Assembly (NCBI GenBank): GCA_913009755.1
Contig: CAJVWU010000018.1
Location: forward strand, 1 to 54,013
Reading direction: 5' to 3'
Length of the DNA stretch: 54,013 nt
From: an uncultured Bacteroidia bacterium
GTDB lineage: Bacteria; Bacteroidota; Bacteroidia; Bacteroidales; F082
Shown: piece after piece, positions 1-9,634 of the stretch
How positions within the stretch are numbered: position 1 is the stretch's first letter
Layout: each line of letters begins with the position of its first letter
Translations under genes and position numbers: made by a program
Notes under the pieces: model-generated
Told to the model about the DNA's origin: nothing
Database searches by the model: none
The model's input: only the letters and a program-made list of their open reading frames with translations

Positions 1-2
1 CT

Positions 3-2249
3 GATTATTTTGGTTTTCAAGGAATGGCTGTGGCATTAGGAGAGAATTCTTCTTTATATAATTCAATAGTTTGGGGAAATACAAATGAAGACAGTTTTGA
101 TTTTAGTGATCAAATACATTCGAATAATGATTTTGCAGAAATATTAAATTGTGCCGTGTTAAATGGAACAAAAGGAATATCTGGTAACTATAATGGAAAT
201 AATATTATTGCATTGGTTGAAGAAAATGATGGCTGCAATCCATTATTAAATTATCCGAGATTTTTCGAACCAACATCATTCACTGGTTGCGCCGATGGAC
301 AAGCGGAAGAGTTAGAACTTAAAAATTCAAATTGGGGAATTACAGCTACTTCGGCATGTGCCAATGAAGGTAATAATATTTACGTGCAAAATATTCCTAC
401 AGACATAATTGGTAATCCAAGAATATTTGATGATGATGAAGATAAAGTAGATATTGGTGCTTATGAATCTTTTGGACGGTTATATGTTAAACCAAAAGCA
501 ACAGGCAATGGCAGTGGGTTTAATTGGGAAAATTCAATGGATAACTTACAAACAGCTCTTTCCGCAAAGGGAATCCCAGAGGTTTGGGTGGCTAAAGGAA
601 CTTATTATCCTGACAGAGACAAAAATGGAATTTTTTCACCTTCTGACCCAAGGACTAAATGTTTTAGTATTCCGGAAAACAAAAAAGTGTTTGGTGGATT
701 TTATGGTACAGAAAATAGCATTGACCAAAGGATATTGGATGATTTGGATAATAATGGCATTACGGAAGAATGGGAATTTAAAAATGAAGTTATCCTAAGT
801 GGCGATATTGGATATAAGGATGAACCTGCTGACAATTGTTACACAGTGGTTAATTTTATAGATCCTGTTGAAGAATGTGCTGAGATAAATAATAGCGAAT
901 TAAATGGTTTTACAGTCACCAAGGGAAATGCAAATGCCGATTCCCAGAACTTTGTGGAAGATCAATCTGGTGGAGGAATAAATGCTCCAAATGGTTGCAA
1001 TGTTTCTTCCTGCTATATTGTTGATAATAATGCAAGTATTGCTGGAGGTGGAATTTATGAAAAAATGGGATCAGTAACGAATACTTTGATCTCTGACAAT
1101 AAAGCAACATATGGTGGTGGTATTAACTGTTTTGATTCAGATTTATTAAATTGTAAAATAGTATCCAATACTGCCGATATGTCCTTAAATTCTATTTCTC
1201 AAAATTCTCTTTATGCTACTGAAGCTTCTGGTGATGGAGGAGGTATATACATTTCACAAGGATCTGTTCAAAATTGTTATTTATGGAACAACAGCGCATT
1301 TTGCGGTGGAGGTATTTACATAAATGTGGTTATACAAGAAAGTATTATAGAAAACTGTATTATCGTAAACAATTATGTTAGAAATGAAATGAATCATGGA
1401 ATCTTTCCGGTAATCTCTGGATTAGGAGCTGGCATCTTCTGTAATACCAGTAACTACGCCGGAAATGTTTATGATTATATCAATATTATTAATAATACTG
1501 TTTGTAATAATAAAGCGGAAACTCTTTTTGATGTGACATATACTGCCGATGGCGGTGGTATATATATTTACAGAGCAGTGGGTGACATGAAAAACAGAGT
1601 TAATATATATAACAATATCATTTGGGGTAATGTTATTTACGAGGAACACATTATACAAGAGAATCAGATTAGTTATTTTGATGCCACCGAAAATCCTGAT
1701 ATTGATAATAATGGGATAGAGAATGCTCCAAGTTATATTGACCCTCCTGGAGATGAAGCTAATATTAATCTTGATGCTTCAAATAACAGCACAAATGGAC
1801 CGCACTTTGAAAATCCAACAACTACAGCAGGTAATAATCCTGTAAACCCTATTTTAGAAGAGGCTGAATGGAACCTTACATCATCTTCGGTTTGTATTGA
1901 TGAAGCTTCTGCCAATTATGCACCTGATGATGATATAATTGGAACTTTCAGGCCACAAGGGAATGCTGACGATCAAGGCGCTTATGAGTTTGTTGGTACT
2001 AAATCAAGTCCAGTGCTTGAATTATTTAATGTGAATCCAACTTCACATGAAATGTGGACAGATGGTAAAAACATCTATGTTAATTCACCGGAAGATGCGT
2101 TTATAGAAATATATTCTTTAAGCGGGCAGAAAATCATGGAATTGAATGTGAATAAGGGTTTAAATTTAATTAAAACAACATTATCAGGTATTTTTATTGT
2201 TAAATTAAGAAATGATAGTACAATTAAAACCGAAAAATTATTTTTTTAA
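3..2249 (+). CDS. Secreted right-handed beta-helix protein with T9SS sorting domain (5' end outside window)
   Basis: The reading frame is open to the left edge, so the ATG at 24 is probably internal and the N-terminus is missing. The protein has repeated GGGIY/GGGIN turns and many N-rich 'xxNNxA' steps, as in polymorphic-outer-membrane-protein or choice-of-anchor-Q beta-helices. It has two 'GAYE' segments (VDIGAYESFG near residue 145 and QGAYEFVG near residue 655), which suggests at least two tandem helix modules. The last ~75 residues resemble a T9SS type A sorting domain (IEIYSLSGQKIMEL ... GIFIVKL ... TEKLFF), although the usual PNP motif is degenerate. It is probably exported to the surface or medium. 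The substrate is unknown. The base composition is more AT-rich than the core genes that follow. Confidence 0.85.
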   Translation, partial: DYFGFQGMAVALGENSSLYNSIVWGNTNEDSFDFSDQIHSNNDFAEILNCAVLNGTKGISGNYNGNNIIALVEENDGCNPLLNYPRFFEPTSFTGCADGQAEELELKNSNWGITATSACANEGNNIYVQNIPTDIIGNPRIFDDDEDKVDIGAYESFGRLYVKPKATGNGSGFNWENSMDNLQTALSAKGIPEVWVAKGTYYPDRDKNGIFSPSDPRTKCFSIPENKKVFGGFYGTENSIDQRILDDLDNNGITEEWEFKNEVILSGDIGYKDEPADNCYTVVNFIDPVEECAEINNSELNGFTVTKGNANADSQNFVEDQSGGGINAPNGCNVSSCYIVDNNASIAGGGIYEKMGSVTNTLISDNKATYGGGINCFDSDLLNCKIVSNTADMSLNSISQNSLYATEASGDGGGIYISQGSVQNCYLWNNSAFCGGGIYINVVIQESIIENCIIVNNYVRNEMNHGIFPVISGLGAGIFCNTSNYAGNVYDYINIINNTVCNNKAETLFDVTYTADGGGIYIYRAVGDMKNRVNIYNNIIWGNVIYEEHIIQENQISYFDATENPDIDNNGIENAPSYIDPPGDEANINLDASNNSTNGPHFENPTTTAGNNPVNPILEEAEWNLTSSSVCIDEASANYAPDDDIIGTFRPQGNADDQGAYEFVGTKSSPVLELFNVNPTSHEMWTDGKNIYVNSPEDAFIEIYSLSGQKIMELNVNKGLNLIKTTLSGIFIVKLRNDSTIKTEKLFF

Positions 2250-2571
2250 ATCAATAACGTCTTTAAAGTAAAAAATTCAAATAGAAAAGTTTAAATGTCT
2301 TTTTTTACAACGAAGACAACTATATACAAAGGGTCACCAAGATTAGACACATAGTTTTCTCTTTTTTATGCACTTTTTCTTTTGGATTTTTGGTACGCTT
2401 AATACCTAACTGTACTTTTAAGCACACTAATAAATTAAACTTTAAAACCCACCTTCTCCATCAACTGACAGTTCTTTGGAATTGTAGATGTACCTTAATT
2501 CGAGGACAAAGAAAAGTCATGGGGATAATAACATTCTATGAACCCTATAAAAACAAGCTTATGCTTTTGTT
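2250..2571. other. Intergenic stretch, no convincing gene
   Basis: About 350 bases of AT-rich sequence separate the beta-helix gene from the HAD phosphatase gene. A 65-codon frame on the plus strand has no recognisable features and is not called. Only the promoter-like element at its right end (listed separately) stands out. Confidence 0.6.
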
Positions 2572-2579
2572 TACTTTTG
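2572..2579 (+). promoter_or_regulatory. Bacteroidota -7 promoter element before the HAD phosphatase
   Basis: TACTTTTG matches the Bacteroidota -7 consensus TAnnTTTG and lies 20 nt before the ATG at 2599. No clear -33 TTG is seen at the right spacing. Its position favours the ATG at 2599 over the TTG at 2593 as start codon. Confidence 0.45.
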
Positions 2580-2598
2580 AAGCTTAATTGATTTGGAC

Positions 2599-3297
2599 AT
2601 GACATTACGATACAACCATCTCTTTTTTGACCTCGACCGCACGCTGTGGGATTTTGACGGAAGCGCCCGTTTGGCTTTTGAGGACATTTTTACAAAATAT
2701 CAACTGGGCGAAAAAGGCCTGGGTACGGTTGACGATTTTCATCGTGCTTATGTTATTCATAACGATTCGTTATGGGCAAAATATCGTGTCGGGGCTATTG
2801 AGAAGGAAGAACTCAGGGGTTTGCGTTTTTACCTTACTTTACTTGATTTCGGTATTGATGACCGGGAACTTGCTGAAAATATTGGCGAAGATTACTTGTC
2901 CCTCATATCAAATAAAGTGAGTTTGTTTCCCAACGCTTTCCGGATACTTGATTATCTTAAACCCAAATATAAACTTCACCTGATCACAAATGGTTTCCAT
3001 GAAGTTCAGGCAACAAAGCTTTCTGTTTCGGGTCTTGGAAAATATTTTATTGAAGTGATTACTTCAGAGGAAGCCGGCTTTAAAAAACCCGATGAAAGGA
3101 TATTCAGGTATGCCCTCAAAAAAGCTGCTGCCAATCCGGACAACAGCCTGATGATCGGTGATGACCCGGAAGTGGACATTGAAGGGGCAAAAAACATCGG
3201 CATGGACCAGGTGTTGTTTGACCCTGCCGGTAAAAACGAAAAAAACGGAAGCACTTATTATATCCGTGATTTATTGGAGTTAAAAGGGATTTTGTGA
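2599..3297 (+). CDS. YjjG-family HAD hydrolase, probable noncanonical pyrimidine nucleotidase
   Basis: This is a 232-residue haloacid-dehalogenase phosphatase. Motif I is FFDLDRTLWDF (the two Asp are nucleophile and acid/base), motif II is HLITNGF, the motif III lysine lies in GFKKPD, and motif IV is MIGDDPEVDIEGA. Length and motifs fit the YjjG subfamily, which dephosphorylates noncanonical or surplus pyrimidine nucleotides in the cytoplasm. A TTG six bases upstream is an alternative start, but the ATG fits the promoter element better. It converges with the psd operon, with a large inverted repeat between them. Confidence 0.85.
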   Translation: MTLRYNHLFFDLDRTLWDFDGSARLAFEDIFTKYQLGEKGLGTVDDFHRAYVIHNDSLWAKYRVGAIEKEELRGLRFYLTLLDFGIDDRELAENIGEDYLSLISNKVSLFPNAFRILDYLKPKYKLHLITNGFHEVQATKLSVSGLGKYFIEVITSEEAGFKKPDERIFRYALKKAAANPDNSLMIGDDPEVDIEGAKNIGMDQVLFDPAGKNEKNGSTYYIRDLLELKGIL

Positions 3298-3307
3298 TAG
3301 ACCATTT

Positions 3308-3388
3308 CCGTGGTTGGTGTCCTCACCAAACGCAGGAACAATTGATAACAGAATAAGTTAAGGTTGTTGGTGGGGACACCAACAACGG
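3308..3388. repeat. Imperfect 22-nt inverted repeat; each arm is itself a hairpin
   Basis: The arms 3308-3329 and 3367-3388 are reverse complements with two mismatches, separated by 37 nt. Each arm contains a perfect small hairpin of the form TTGGTG-N4-CACCAA. It lies between convergent genes (the HAD phosphatase and psd), so it may act as a bidirectional transcription stop. The nested palindromic design is also typical of REP-like mobile palindromes. No long T-tract follows, so simple intrinsic termination is not certain. Confidence 0.7.
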
Positions 3389-3396
3389 ATTATTTA

Positions 3397-4053
3397 TTAA
3401 AACCGTGCAATCACTGTTTTCAGTGCACGTACGGTTTGTCCCATTTTAACCTGAACTTTCACATCTGTTGGTAAAAAAAAATCCACCCTTGATCCAAAGC
3501 GGATGATCCCCATTTCTTCGCCTTGTTCCACCTTGTCGCCGGGTTTGGCATAACAGATGATCCGTCGCGCCATGATGCCGGCTACCTGCCTGATCAGCAC
3601 TTCCTGCCCGGGTTCCTTTTCAAGCACTACACTTGTGCATTCGTTCAATTCCGATGACTTGGGGTGGTGGGCGATAAAGTACCTGCCGGGATGGTATTTG
3701 GAATATTTGATTTCCCCCATAAACGGATACCAGTTGACGTGTACATTAAACGGTGACATAAACACCGATATCATCATCCTGCGTTCGTTAAAATATTCAC
3801 TTTCAATCACTTCTTCGATGGCTACTATTTTCCCGTCGGCACTTGATAAAATATGATTTCCCGTATTGATCACCCTTTTTGGAATCCTGAAAAAGAAGGT
3901 AACCCATGTGAGCAGCAATAGCATGCCAAAAAGTAAAAAATAGCGGATAACCGGAAAGTTAACATACCGGGTGACCAGCAACCAAACGATGATCAGGAGC
4001 ATGAAAGTGAAAAGTATAATTTTGGTTCCTTCGCGGTGTAGTCTCATTCTCAA
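3397..4053 (-). CDS. psd: Phosphatidylserine decarboxylase proenzyme
   Basis: The 218-residue protein converts phosphatidylserine to phosphatidylethanolamine at the inner membrane. Two hydrophobic segments sit at the N-terminus (about residues 10-50). The MSPFNVHVNWYP segment matches the conserved FxPFxVHxNxxP region of the family. The C-terminal FGSRVD contains the Gly-Ser site where the proenzyme self-cleaves to form the pyruvoyl group. The short form is usual for Bacteroidota. It overlaps the end of cdsA by 4 nt, so the two steps of phospholipid synthesis are translationally coupled. Confidence 0.92.
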   Translation of the reverse strand: MRMRLHREGTKIILFTFMLLIIVWLLVTRYVNFPVIRYFLLFGMLLLLTWVTFFFRIPKRVINTGNHILSSADGKIVAIEEVIESEYFNERRMMISVFMSPFNVHVNWYPFMGEIKYSKYHPGRYFIAHHPKSSELNECTSVVLEKEPGQEVLIRQVAGIMARRIICYAKPGDKVEQGEEMGIIRFGSRVDFFLPTDVKVQVKMGQTVRALKTVIARF

Positions 4054-4862
4054 ATAAGATTAACATAAACAAATACAAACGGGACGGCAAACAATGTTGC
4101 ATCAAAACGGTCGAGAACACCACCGTGGCCGGGGAAAATGTTGCCCGAGTCTTTAACCCCTGCCTGTCTTTTTAACATGGATTCGCTTAAATCGCCCAGC
4201 GTTCCGGTGATTACAATAATAACGGCCAGGGTAAGCCAGCCGGTCAGATTTAGCTCGTTGAAAAACAATGAAAGTATCCAGGCAGCCAACAGGGCAAATA
4301 TCAAACCCCCTATACTGCCTTCCCATGATTTTTTGGGAGATATGCGTTCAAACAACCTGTGCCTGCCAAACATTGATCCGGTGAGGTAGGCAAAAATATC
4401 GCTTGACCATACGATGACGAACATGCCTATAAGTACACTTATTATATATCCTTCCCGGTCGGGCATCAGGAATAAAGCATTGAGCAGGCCAAACGGCAGG
4501 GCTATATAAAAAAATGCGGCAAAACAAGTTCCAATCCTGTTCCATCCTGAATCTGTTTTTCTGAACAGCTCGCAGATGATGGTAACCGGAAACACCAGCA
4601 AGAGAAGATAAGCATATCGTATGTCAATCAGGCCCAGGCCGATCAATCCGGTTAGTGAATACACAAACATCCCCAAAAGATAATAAACCATATTTTTTTT
4701 CCTGCCGTTATTATTGCCCGAAAGCAGGAAAAACTCGTTAAGTCCCAAAAAGGTAAATACGAAGAACAATCCGAAAAATGCCAACGGGCTCAGGATGATA
4801 GAGCCGATAACAGCGGCCAGAAAAAAAACACCGGTTAATGTCCGAATATAAATATCTTTCAC
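4050..4862 (-). CDS. cdsA: Phosphatidate cytidylyltransferase
   Basis: The 270-residue polytopic membrane enzyme makes CDP-diacylglycerol from phosphatidate and CTP. It has about seven hydrophobic helices. The C-terminal signature is clear: SESMLKRQAGVKDSG followed by PGHGGVLDRFDA, which matches the CdsA pattern SxxKR...KD...HGG..DR. It lies in the minus-strand run rsfS-ftsH-LUD-cdsA-psd, which is common in Bacteroidota, and its 3' end overlaps psd by 4 nt. Confidence 0.95.
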   Translation of the reverse strand: MKDIYIRTLTGVFFLAAVIGSIILSPLAFFGLFFVFTFLGLNEFFLLSGNNNGRKKNMVYYLLGMFVYSLTGLIGLGLIDIRYAYLLLLVFPVTIICELFRKTDSGWNRIGTCFAAFFYIALPFGLLNALFLMPDREGYIISVLIGMFVIVWSSDIFAYLTGSMFGRHRLFERISPKKSWEGSIGGLIFALLAAWILSLFFNELNLTGWLTLAVIIVITGTLGDLSESMLKRQAGVKDSGNIFPGHGGVLDRFDATLFAVPFVFVYVNLI

Positions 4863-4934
4863 AAGAAAGAGAATAAGGATGAAAATGTAAAATTAAGCAT
4901 TCGATATAAAAAACGATAGTTACGGCAGAAATTT

Positions 4935-5576
4935 TTAAAGGTCATCCACCATAAATACGTACAATTCCCTGGGTCCATGGGCCCCCATCACCAGGGTTTT
5001 TTCAATATCCGCCGTACGGCTCGGCCCCCTGATCACACTGATTTGCGATGGCAACTGTTCGGGATATTTTTTTTTCAGGCCTGTCAATGCATCTTTCAGT
5101 TCTGAAACAACCTGCGAGGCTGTTGCCAACACGATATGTTCTTCGGGGAATGAAAATATCTTTCTTCCGTTTGACAATGCCGAGGAAACCACCACGCTGC
5201 CAAACCGGGCTACCAGAAAATCACACAAAGTAACACCAACATCAATCTTTTCCGGGTTTCCCGGTTTGTTTTTAACGGGAATCCCTTCGTTTTTTAAAAG
5301 GGATGCTATTTTTTCATCGAGGGTAAACAGGGATTTCCATTTTTTTTGTTTCATCAGCACCTTGAGGTTGTTTACCATGGTTTTCTCGTTATCACAATAA
5401 ACGAAGGTGCCCGCGGCTTCATTCAGGTTGATGGCAAATTGTACCACAGGTGCGTCACTGAAATCGTTGTACACCGGACTGCTAAAATCAGTGTTACTGA
5501 ATGGGTTGCCCAGTGTGTTGATCAATGCCAACCGTATTTTTTTCAGGATTTTTTCCTTTGAAGTGCTTTCTTCCAT
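4935..5576 (-). CDS. LUD-domain (LutC/YkgG-like) protein
   Basis: The 213-residue protein fits the LUD family (lactate utilisation / DUF162). It has a family-typical C-terminal part with VVSSALSNGRKIFSFPEEHI and ISVIRGPSRTADIEKT, ending in GAHGPRELYVFMVD. In other bacteria LutC acts with the iron-sulfur proteins LutA and LutB in lactate oxidation, but neither is nearby here. The conserved place between ftsH and cdsA in this phylum suggests a different or standalone role, which cannot be told from sequence. It sits 33 nt after ftsH, probably in the same transcript. Confidence 0.85.
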   Translation of the reverse strand: MEESTSKEKILKKIRLALINTLGNPFSNTDFSSPVYNDFSDAPVVQFAINLNEAAGTFVYCDNEKTMVNNLKVLMKQKKWKSLFTLDEKIASLLKNEGIPVKNKPGNPEKIDVGVTLCDFLVARFGSVVVSSALSNGRKIFSFPEEHIVLATASQVVSELKDALTGLKKKYPEQLPSQISVIRGPSRTADIEKTLVMGAHGPRELYVFMVDDL

Positions 5577-5609
5577 TAATCTTTTGCTTGGGGTTCAGAT
5601 TGCAAAATC

Positions 5610-7727
5610 TCAGGTTGTTTTACCGGTTCCCGTATCTTCTTTCTTCTTTACCACCTTGCTTTTTTTCTTGTCAGAGGGTTCGCCATTGGCTGTGATCTTT
5701 TTTTTGGCCGATGCCTTTTTAACGGTTTTTTGAGGTGCTTTGTCAGGGCTTTCGGGGAAAATCGAAGTATCACCCCATTTTCGTTTACCGTAGATTTCAG
5801 CCAGGTCATCACTGTAGATCACTTCTTTTTCCAGCAGTTTTTTGGCCAGTTTGTCCAAACCGTCACGATGCTCGCTGAGGACTTTCTTTGCTCTTTCGTA
5901 ACTGGCTTCTACTATTTCTTTCACCTCTTTATCAATGATCTCATTGGTTTTTTCGCTGAAAGGTTTGTTGAAAGCATAATCCTGCTGACCCGTACTGTCA
6001 TAAAAACTAATGTTTCCGATCTCTTTGCTGAAGCCGTAATAGGCAACCATGGCAAACGCCTGTTTTGTAACTTTTTCAAGGTCGTTCAGGGCGCCTGTTG
6101 ACACTTTTCCAAACGCAATTTCTTCGGCAGCCCGCCCGCCCAGTGCTGCTGTCATTTCATCAAGCATCTGTTCTTTGGTGGTCAGTTGTCTTTCTTCGGG
6201 CAGGTACCAGGCGGAACCCAATGATTTACCCCTGGGCACGATGGTTACTTTCACCAAAGGGTGAGCATATTCCAACAGCCAACTGACAGACGCATGGCCG
6301 GCTTCGTGGTAGGCAACTGTTTTCTTTTCGTTGGGGGTAATTACTTTGTTCTTTTTCTCCAGCCCACCGATGATCCTGTCCACGGCATCCATAAAATCCT
6401 GTTTGTTGACCGCCTTATGGGCAGCACGGGCAGCAATCAGGGCTGCTTCGTTGCAGACGTTGGCAATATCGGCACCTGAAAAGCCGGGGGTTTGTTTGGC
6501 AAGAAAATCAGTGTCAACCGATTTATCCAGTTTAAGCGGTTTGACATGAACTTTGAAAATGGCTTTCCGTTCTTCCAGATCAGGTAATTCAACATGGATT
6601 TGCCTGTCGAACCTTCCGGCACGTAACAAGGCTTTGTCAAGAATATCAGCCCGGTTTGTAGCGGCAAGGATAATGACCCCTGAATTGGGAGTAAACCCGT
6701 CCATTTCGGTCAGCAATTGGTTCAGGGTGTTTTCCCTTTCATCATTGGCACCGGTAATCTGATTTTTGCCACGGGCACGTCCGATGGCATCAATTTCATC
6801 AATAAAAATAATGGATGGTGCTTTTTCTTTGGCTTGTTTAAAAAGGTCGCGGACCCTTGATGCACCAACACCCACGAACATTTCCACAAAATCGGATCCT
6901 GAGATGGAATAAAACGGAACATGGGCTTCACCGGCAACCGATTTGGCAAGTAAAGTTTTTCCAGTACCCGGAGGGCCTACAAGCAGTACACCCCGTGGGA
7001 TTTTCCCGCCAAGCCGGGTGTATTTTTCCGGATTTTTCAGAAAGTCAACAATTTCTATAATTTCAACTTTCGCTTCTTCCAGCCCCGCAACATCTTTAAA
7101 CGAAACATTCACACTTGTTTTTTTATCGTAAACCTGGGCTTTCGATTTTCCGATGTTGAAAATTTGCCCGCCGGCGCCACCGCCACCCCGGCTCATCATA
7201 CGCATAAAAAAGAACCACACCAGTAAGAGTAAACCAATGGGAAGCACCCATCCTAAAACATCTGCCCCCCAGTTATGCTGGTTAGCATAAGATATATAGA
7301 TGGGTTGTTCGACGTCTTTTTGTGCTTCATTTACATCTTCTTTGAAACCGTCAACCGAGCCCACGGTATAAGTGTATTGTGGCTCGGCAACACCGAGGGT
7401 GGACTTCGCTTTGAGGTCTTTATATCTTTCTTTGTTCAGGCTATTGGGTTTGATATATATTTCGGCATATTCTTTATTGACAACCACAATCTTCTCCACA
7501 TCCCCCGCCTGGAGCATTTCTTTCAACGATTTCCAATCGGTTTTTTTAGGAGTGCCACCCCAGTTCATCAATGTTGCAATAATAAAAAATACGGCCAGTA
7601 TCCCGTATATCCAATAAAAATTGAATTTAGGCTTTTTGCCGTCGCTTTTTCCGGTCAGGTTACGAAAAGGGTTCTTCAAATCATCTGATTTGTCCGGCTT
7701 GTTTATATTTTTTTTTTCTTCTGCCAT
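5610..7727 (-). CDS. ftsH: ATP-dependent zinc metalloprotease FtsH
   Basis: The 705-residue membrane AAA+ protease degrades misassembled membrane proteins and short-lived regulators. In order it has an N-terminal transmembrane helix (about residues 37-56), a periplasmic domain, a second helix (about 157-178), Walker A GPPGTGKT (251-258), Walker [12 protein letters not shown] (306-316), the second region of homology with [19 protein letters not shown], and the zinc site HEAGH (474-478). A Lys/Ser-rich tail ends the protein. It lies 43 nt downstream of rsfS. Confidence 0.97.
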   Translation of the reverse strand: MAEEKKNINKPDKSDDLKNPFRNLTGKSDGKKPKFNFYWIYGILAVFFIIATLMNWGGTPKKTDWKSLKEMLQAGDVEKIVVVNKEYAEIYIKPNSLNKERYKDLKAKSTLGVAEPQYTYTVGSVDGFKEDVNEAQKDVEQPIYISYANQHNWGADVLGWVLPIGLLLLVWFFFMRMMSRGGGGAGGQIFNIGKSKAQVYDKKTSVNVSFKDVAGLEEAKVEIIEIVDFLKNPEKYTRLGGKIPRGVLLVGPPGTGKTLLAKSVAGEAHVPFYSISGSDFVEMFVGVGASRVRDLFKQAKEKAPSIIFIDEIDAIGRARGKNQITGANDERENTLNQLLTEMDGFTPNSGVIILAATNRADILDKALLRAGRFDRQIHVELPDLEERKAIFKVHVKPLKLDKSVDTDFLAKQTPGFSGADIANVCNEAALIAARAAHKAVNKQDFMDAVDRIIGGLEKKNKVITPNEKKTVAYHEAGHASVSWLLEYAHPLVKVTIVPRGKSLGSAWYLPEERQLTTKEQMLDEMTAALGGRAAEEIAFGKVSTGALNDLEKVTKQAFAMVAYYGFSKEIGNISFYDSTGQQDYAFNKPFSEKTNEIIDKEVKEIVEASYERAKKVLSEHRDGLDKLAKKLLEKEVIYSDDLAEIYGKRKWGDTSIFPESPDKAPQKTVKKASAKKKITANGEPSDKKKSKVVKKKEDTGTGKTT

Positions 7728-7770
7728 TTCAGGTTATAAAACTTCGGTTTATTAATTCGATTTATTTTTC

Positions 7771-8148
7771 TTATTCTTCGCTATCATATTCTTTCAGGTC
7801 CGCATCAGCCCATAATTCTTCAAGATGATAAAATGTCCTGATGTCTTCGAGGAAGATATGAACAACGGTATCAATATAGTCTATCAAAATCCATTCCGAA
7901 TTTTCCACACCTTCACGGTGATAAGGTTTTATCCCACATTGTTTTTGAACGAATTCAACCACATTGTCGTAAATGGCATCAACCTGTATCCTGGATGGGG
8001 CATGACAAATAACAAAATATTTTGTAACCGCATTGGGCATTTCAGAAAGGTCAAGGCTGATGATCTGCCTGGCTTTCTTTTCCTGCATCGCTTCAACTAC
8101 GTTTTTAAGAATCGAATCGGCATCATCCCTGACAACTTTTTTTACCAT
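7771..8148 (-). CDS. rsfS: Ribosome silencing factor RsfS
   Basis: The 125-residue RsfS/Iojap protein binds ribosomal protein uL14 and blocks subunit joining when nutrients are short. Typical pieces are DLSEMPNAVTKYFVICHAPS, the helix PYHREGVENSEWILIDY and VVHIFLEDIRTFYHLEELWAD near the end. It is the first gene of the rsfS-ftsH-LUD-cdsA-psd run and has a good promoter element upstream. Confidence 0.94.
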   Translation of the reverse strand: MVKKVVRDDADSILKNVVEAMQEKKARQIISLDLSEMPNAVTKYFVICHAPSRIQVDAIYDNVVEFVQKQCGIKPYHREGVENSEWILIDYIDTVVHIFLEDIRTFYHLEELWADADLKEYDSEE

Positions 8149-8184
8149 ATTGACTTATGCTTGCTATGTTTGTAGCGTCATCGG

Positions 8185-8192
8185 CAAAAATA
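8185..8192 (-). promoter_or_regulatory. -7 promoter element of the rsfS-ftsH-cdsA-psd operon
   Basis: On the minus strand the sequence reads TATTTTTG, a full match to TAnnTTTG, about 37 nt upstream of the rsfS ATG. A TTG lies 23 nt further upstream, at the long end of the usual -33 spacing. It probably drives the whole five-gene run. Confidence 0.5.
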
Positions 8193-8284
8193 CAGAAAAA
8201 CATTGAGTTGGTTATCAATTAGAATAAGTGAAAGATGGAATGTTTCAGCGTTTTTTATATTTTTAACATGATAAAACCGAGAAT

Positions 8285-9025
8285 ATGGATTTTCGAATAA
8301 TTCATAAGGACAGCATTGCATCAACAAATGATCTTGCTTTTGAAAGGATTGATAAGGGCATTGCCAGCGAAGGGGATGTGATTTGGACAGACGAACAAGC
8401 CAAAGGCCGGGGTTACGGCCTAAACCGGTGGGAAAGTGAAAAAGGGAAGAATCTGACTTTTAGTATCATCCTCAGGCCCCGGTTTATTGATCCTGCCGGG
8501 CAGTTTGTGATCACACAAATGATCTCACTGGCGTTGATCAGATTTTTGCGAAAATACATTGACCGGGATTTGAAAATTAAGTGGCCCAACGACGTTTATG
8601 CGGACAATGAAAAAATTGCCGGCATCCTGATCCAAAATATATTAGCAGGTAATGTAATTGAATTTTCCGTTGTGGGTATCGGGCTGAATGTAAACCAGGA
8701 AAAATTTGTTTCCGGTGCACCCAATCCTGTTTCGATGATCCGTTTTACCGGCGCTGCGCTGTCCCTTGAAGATTTGCTCGGTGAACTGCTTACCTATATA
8801 GGGGGGATGTATAAAAACCTGTATTCCTCCGCATTTATTGAAGAACTTTCCGCCTCTTATCTTGATAATTTGTTCAGATACCGGCATCGGGCTAAGTACA
8901 TGGCCGGGGGAAAGGTTTTCCGTGCCATGATTACCGGTATCGGGCCTTACGGACAATTAAAACTGAAAAAAGAAAACGGAAAGGAACAGTTGTTTGGTTT
9001 TAAAGAGGTGGAGTTTGTTTTATGA
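8285..9025 (+). CDS. birA: Biotin--[acetyl-CoA-carboxylase] ligase
   Basis: The 246-residue enzyme activates biotin with ATP and attaches it to carboxyl-carrier protein. The biotin loop is a variant, GRGYGLNRW, instead of GRGRxGRxW. KWPNDVYADNEKIAGILIQ holds the catalytic lysine region, and VVGIGLNVNQ follows. There is no N-terminal helix-turn-helix, so this is a monofunctional ligase without the repressor domain of the E. coli protein. It is divergent from rsfS, as often found in Bacteroidota. Confidence 0.93.
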   Translation: MDFRIIHKDSIASTNDLAFERIDKGIASEGDVIWTDEQAKGRGYGLNRWESEKGKNLTFSIILRPRFIDPAGQFVITQMISLALIRFLRKYIDRDLKIKWPNDVYADNEKIAGILIQNILAGNVIEFSVVGIGLNVNQEKFVSGAPNPVSMIRFTGAALSLEDLLGELLTYIGGMYKNLYSSAFIEELSASYLDNLFRYRHRAKYMAGGKVFRAMITGIGPYGQLKLKKENGKEQLFGFKEVEFVL

Positions 9026-9176
9026 GGTGAATTGCCTATTATTGATTTGTGTATAAAAGTTCACAAGGTGCAGTATCGTGCAACGGTTTTTTTCACGCAG
9101 CGCCGCAGCGTTCGCAACGTTAATAAATACAAATAGCAATTAATCTGAAACTGATTGGCCACCATTTATTTCGCCG

Positions 9177-9584
9177 TTACCCGGCAAAAACCCCGTTTAG
9201 TTTTTCCCCCATCACATTCACCAGGTTTTCAAGGGGCCTTTTGGCAATCATGGCCATCATCGGGCTCAGGTTCGCATCAATCTCAACGGCTCCCGTGGTT
9301 TTTTGTTCGTTCAACTCATCAGTTTCCAGCCGGATGGACAGTTTGAAATTAATAGGGGTTTTGCCGTCAGGAACGACTTCTATGGTATGAAAAGGCTCTT
9401 TTTTGCTATATTTCAATTTTAAATTGGCCATGCCTTTAATAGTAAAGGAACAGGATTCCTTGTCCGATTTCCAGTTGATAACCTGTTCTGGCATCAGTTG
9501 TTGAAAATTATTAAAATCGCTTAGGAATTCATAAACGGTTTTTTGTCCGGCATTGAGTCCTGCCGGTTTGTTTTGGAGTTTCAT
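9177..9584 (-). CDS. SRPBCC-family protein
   Basis: This small soluble protein of 135 residues (counted from the ATG at 9584) resembles the START/Bet v1-like SRPBCC fold: a helical start (QKTVYEFLSDFNNFQQLMPE), beta strands, and a long C-terminal helix (MMAMIAKRPLENLVNVMGEKLN). A TTG at 9617 would add 11 residues, but the ATG gives the usual family start. The ligand is unknown. It follows pyrE by about 50 nt on the same strand and is probably co-transcribed. This pairing is common in Bacteroidota, but its meaning is not known. Confidence 0.8.
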   Translation of the reverse strand: MKLQNKPAGLNAGQKTVYEFLSDFNNFQQLMPEQVINWKSDKESCSFTIKGMANLKLKYSKKEPFHTIEVVPDGKTPINFKLSIRLETDELNEQKTTGAVEIDANLSPMMAMIAKRPLENLVNVMGEKLNGVFAG

Positions 9585-9634
9585 AATATTTGGATAATGA
9601 TTAGTCAGATTTAACAAATATTTGGCTGTCCGTT

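Noticed and set aside
2390-2587. 65-codon plus-strand frame before the HAD phosphatase
   Set aside because: Low-complexity text, no start context, no motif, and its end overlaps a promoter element.
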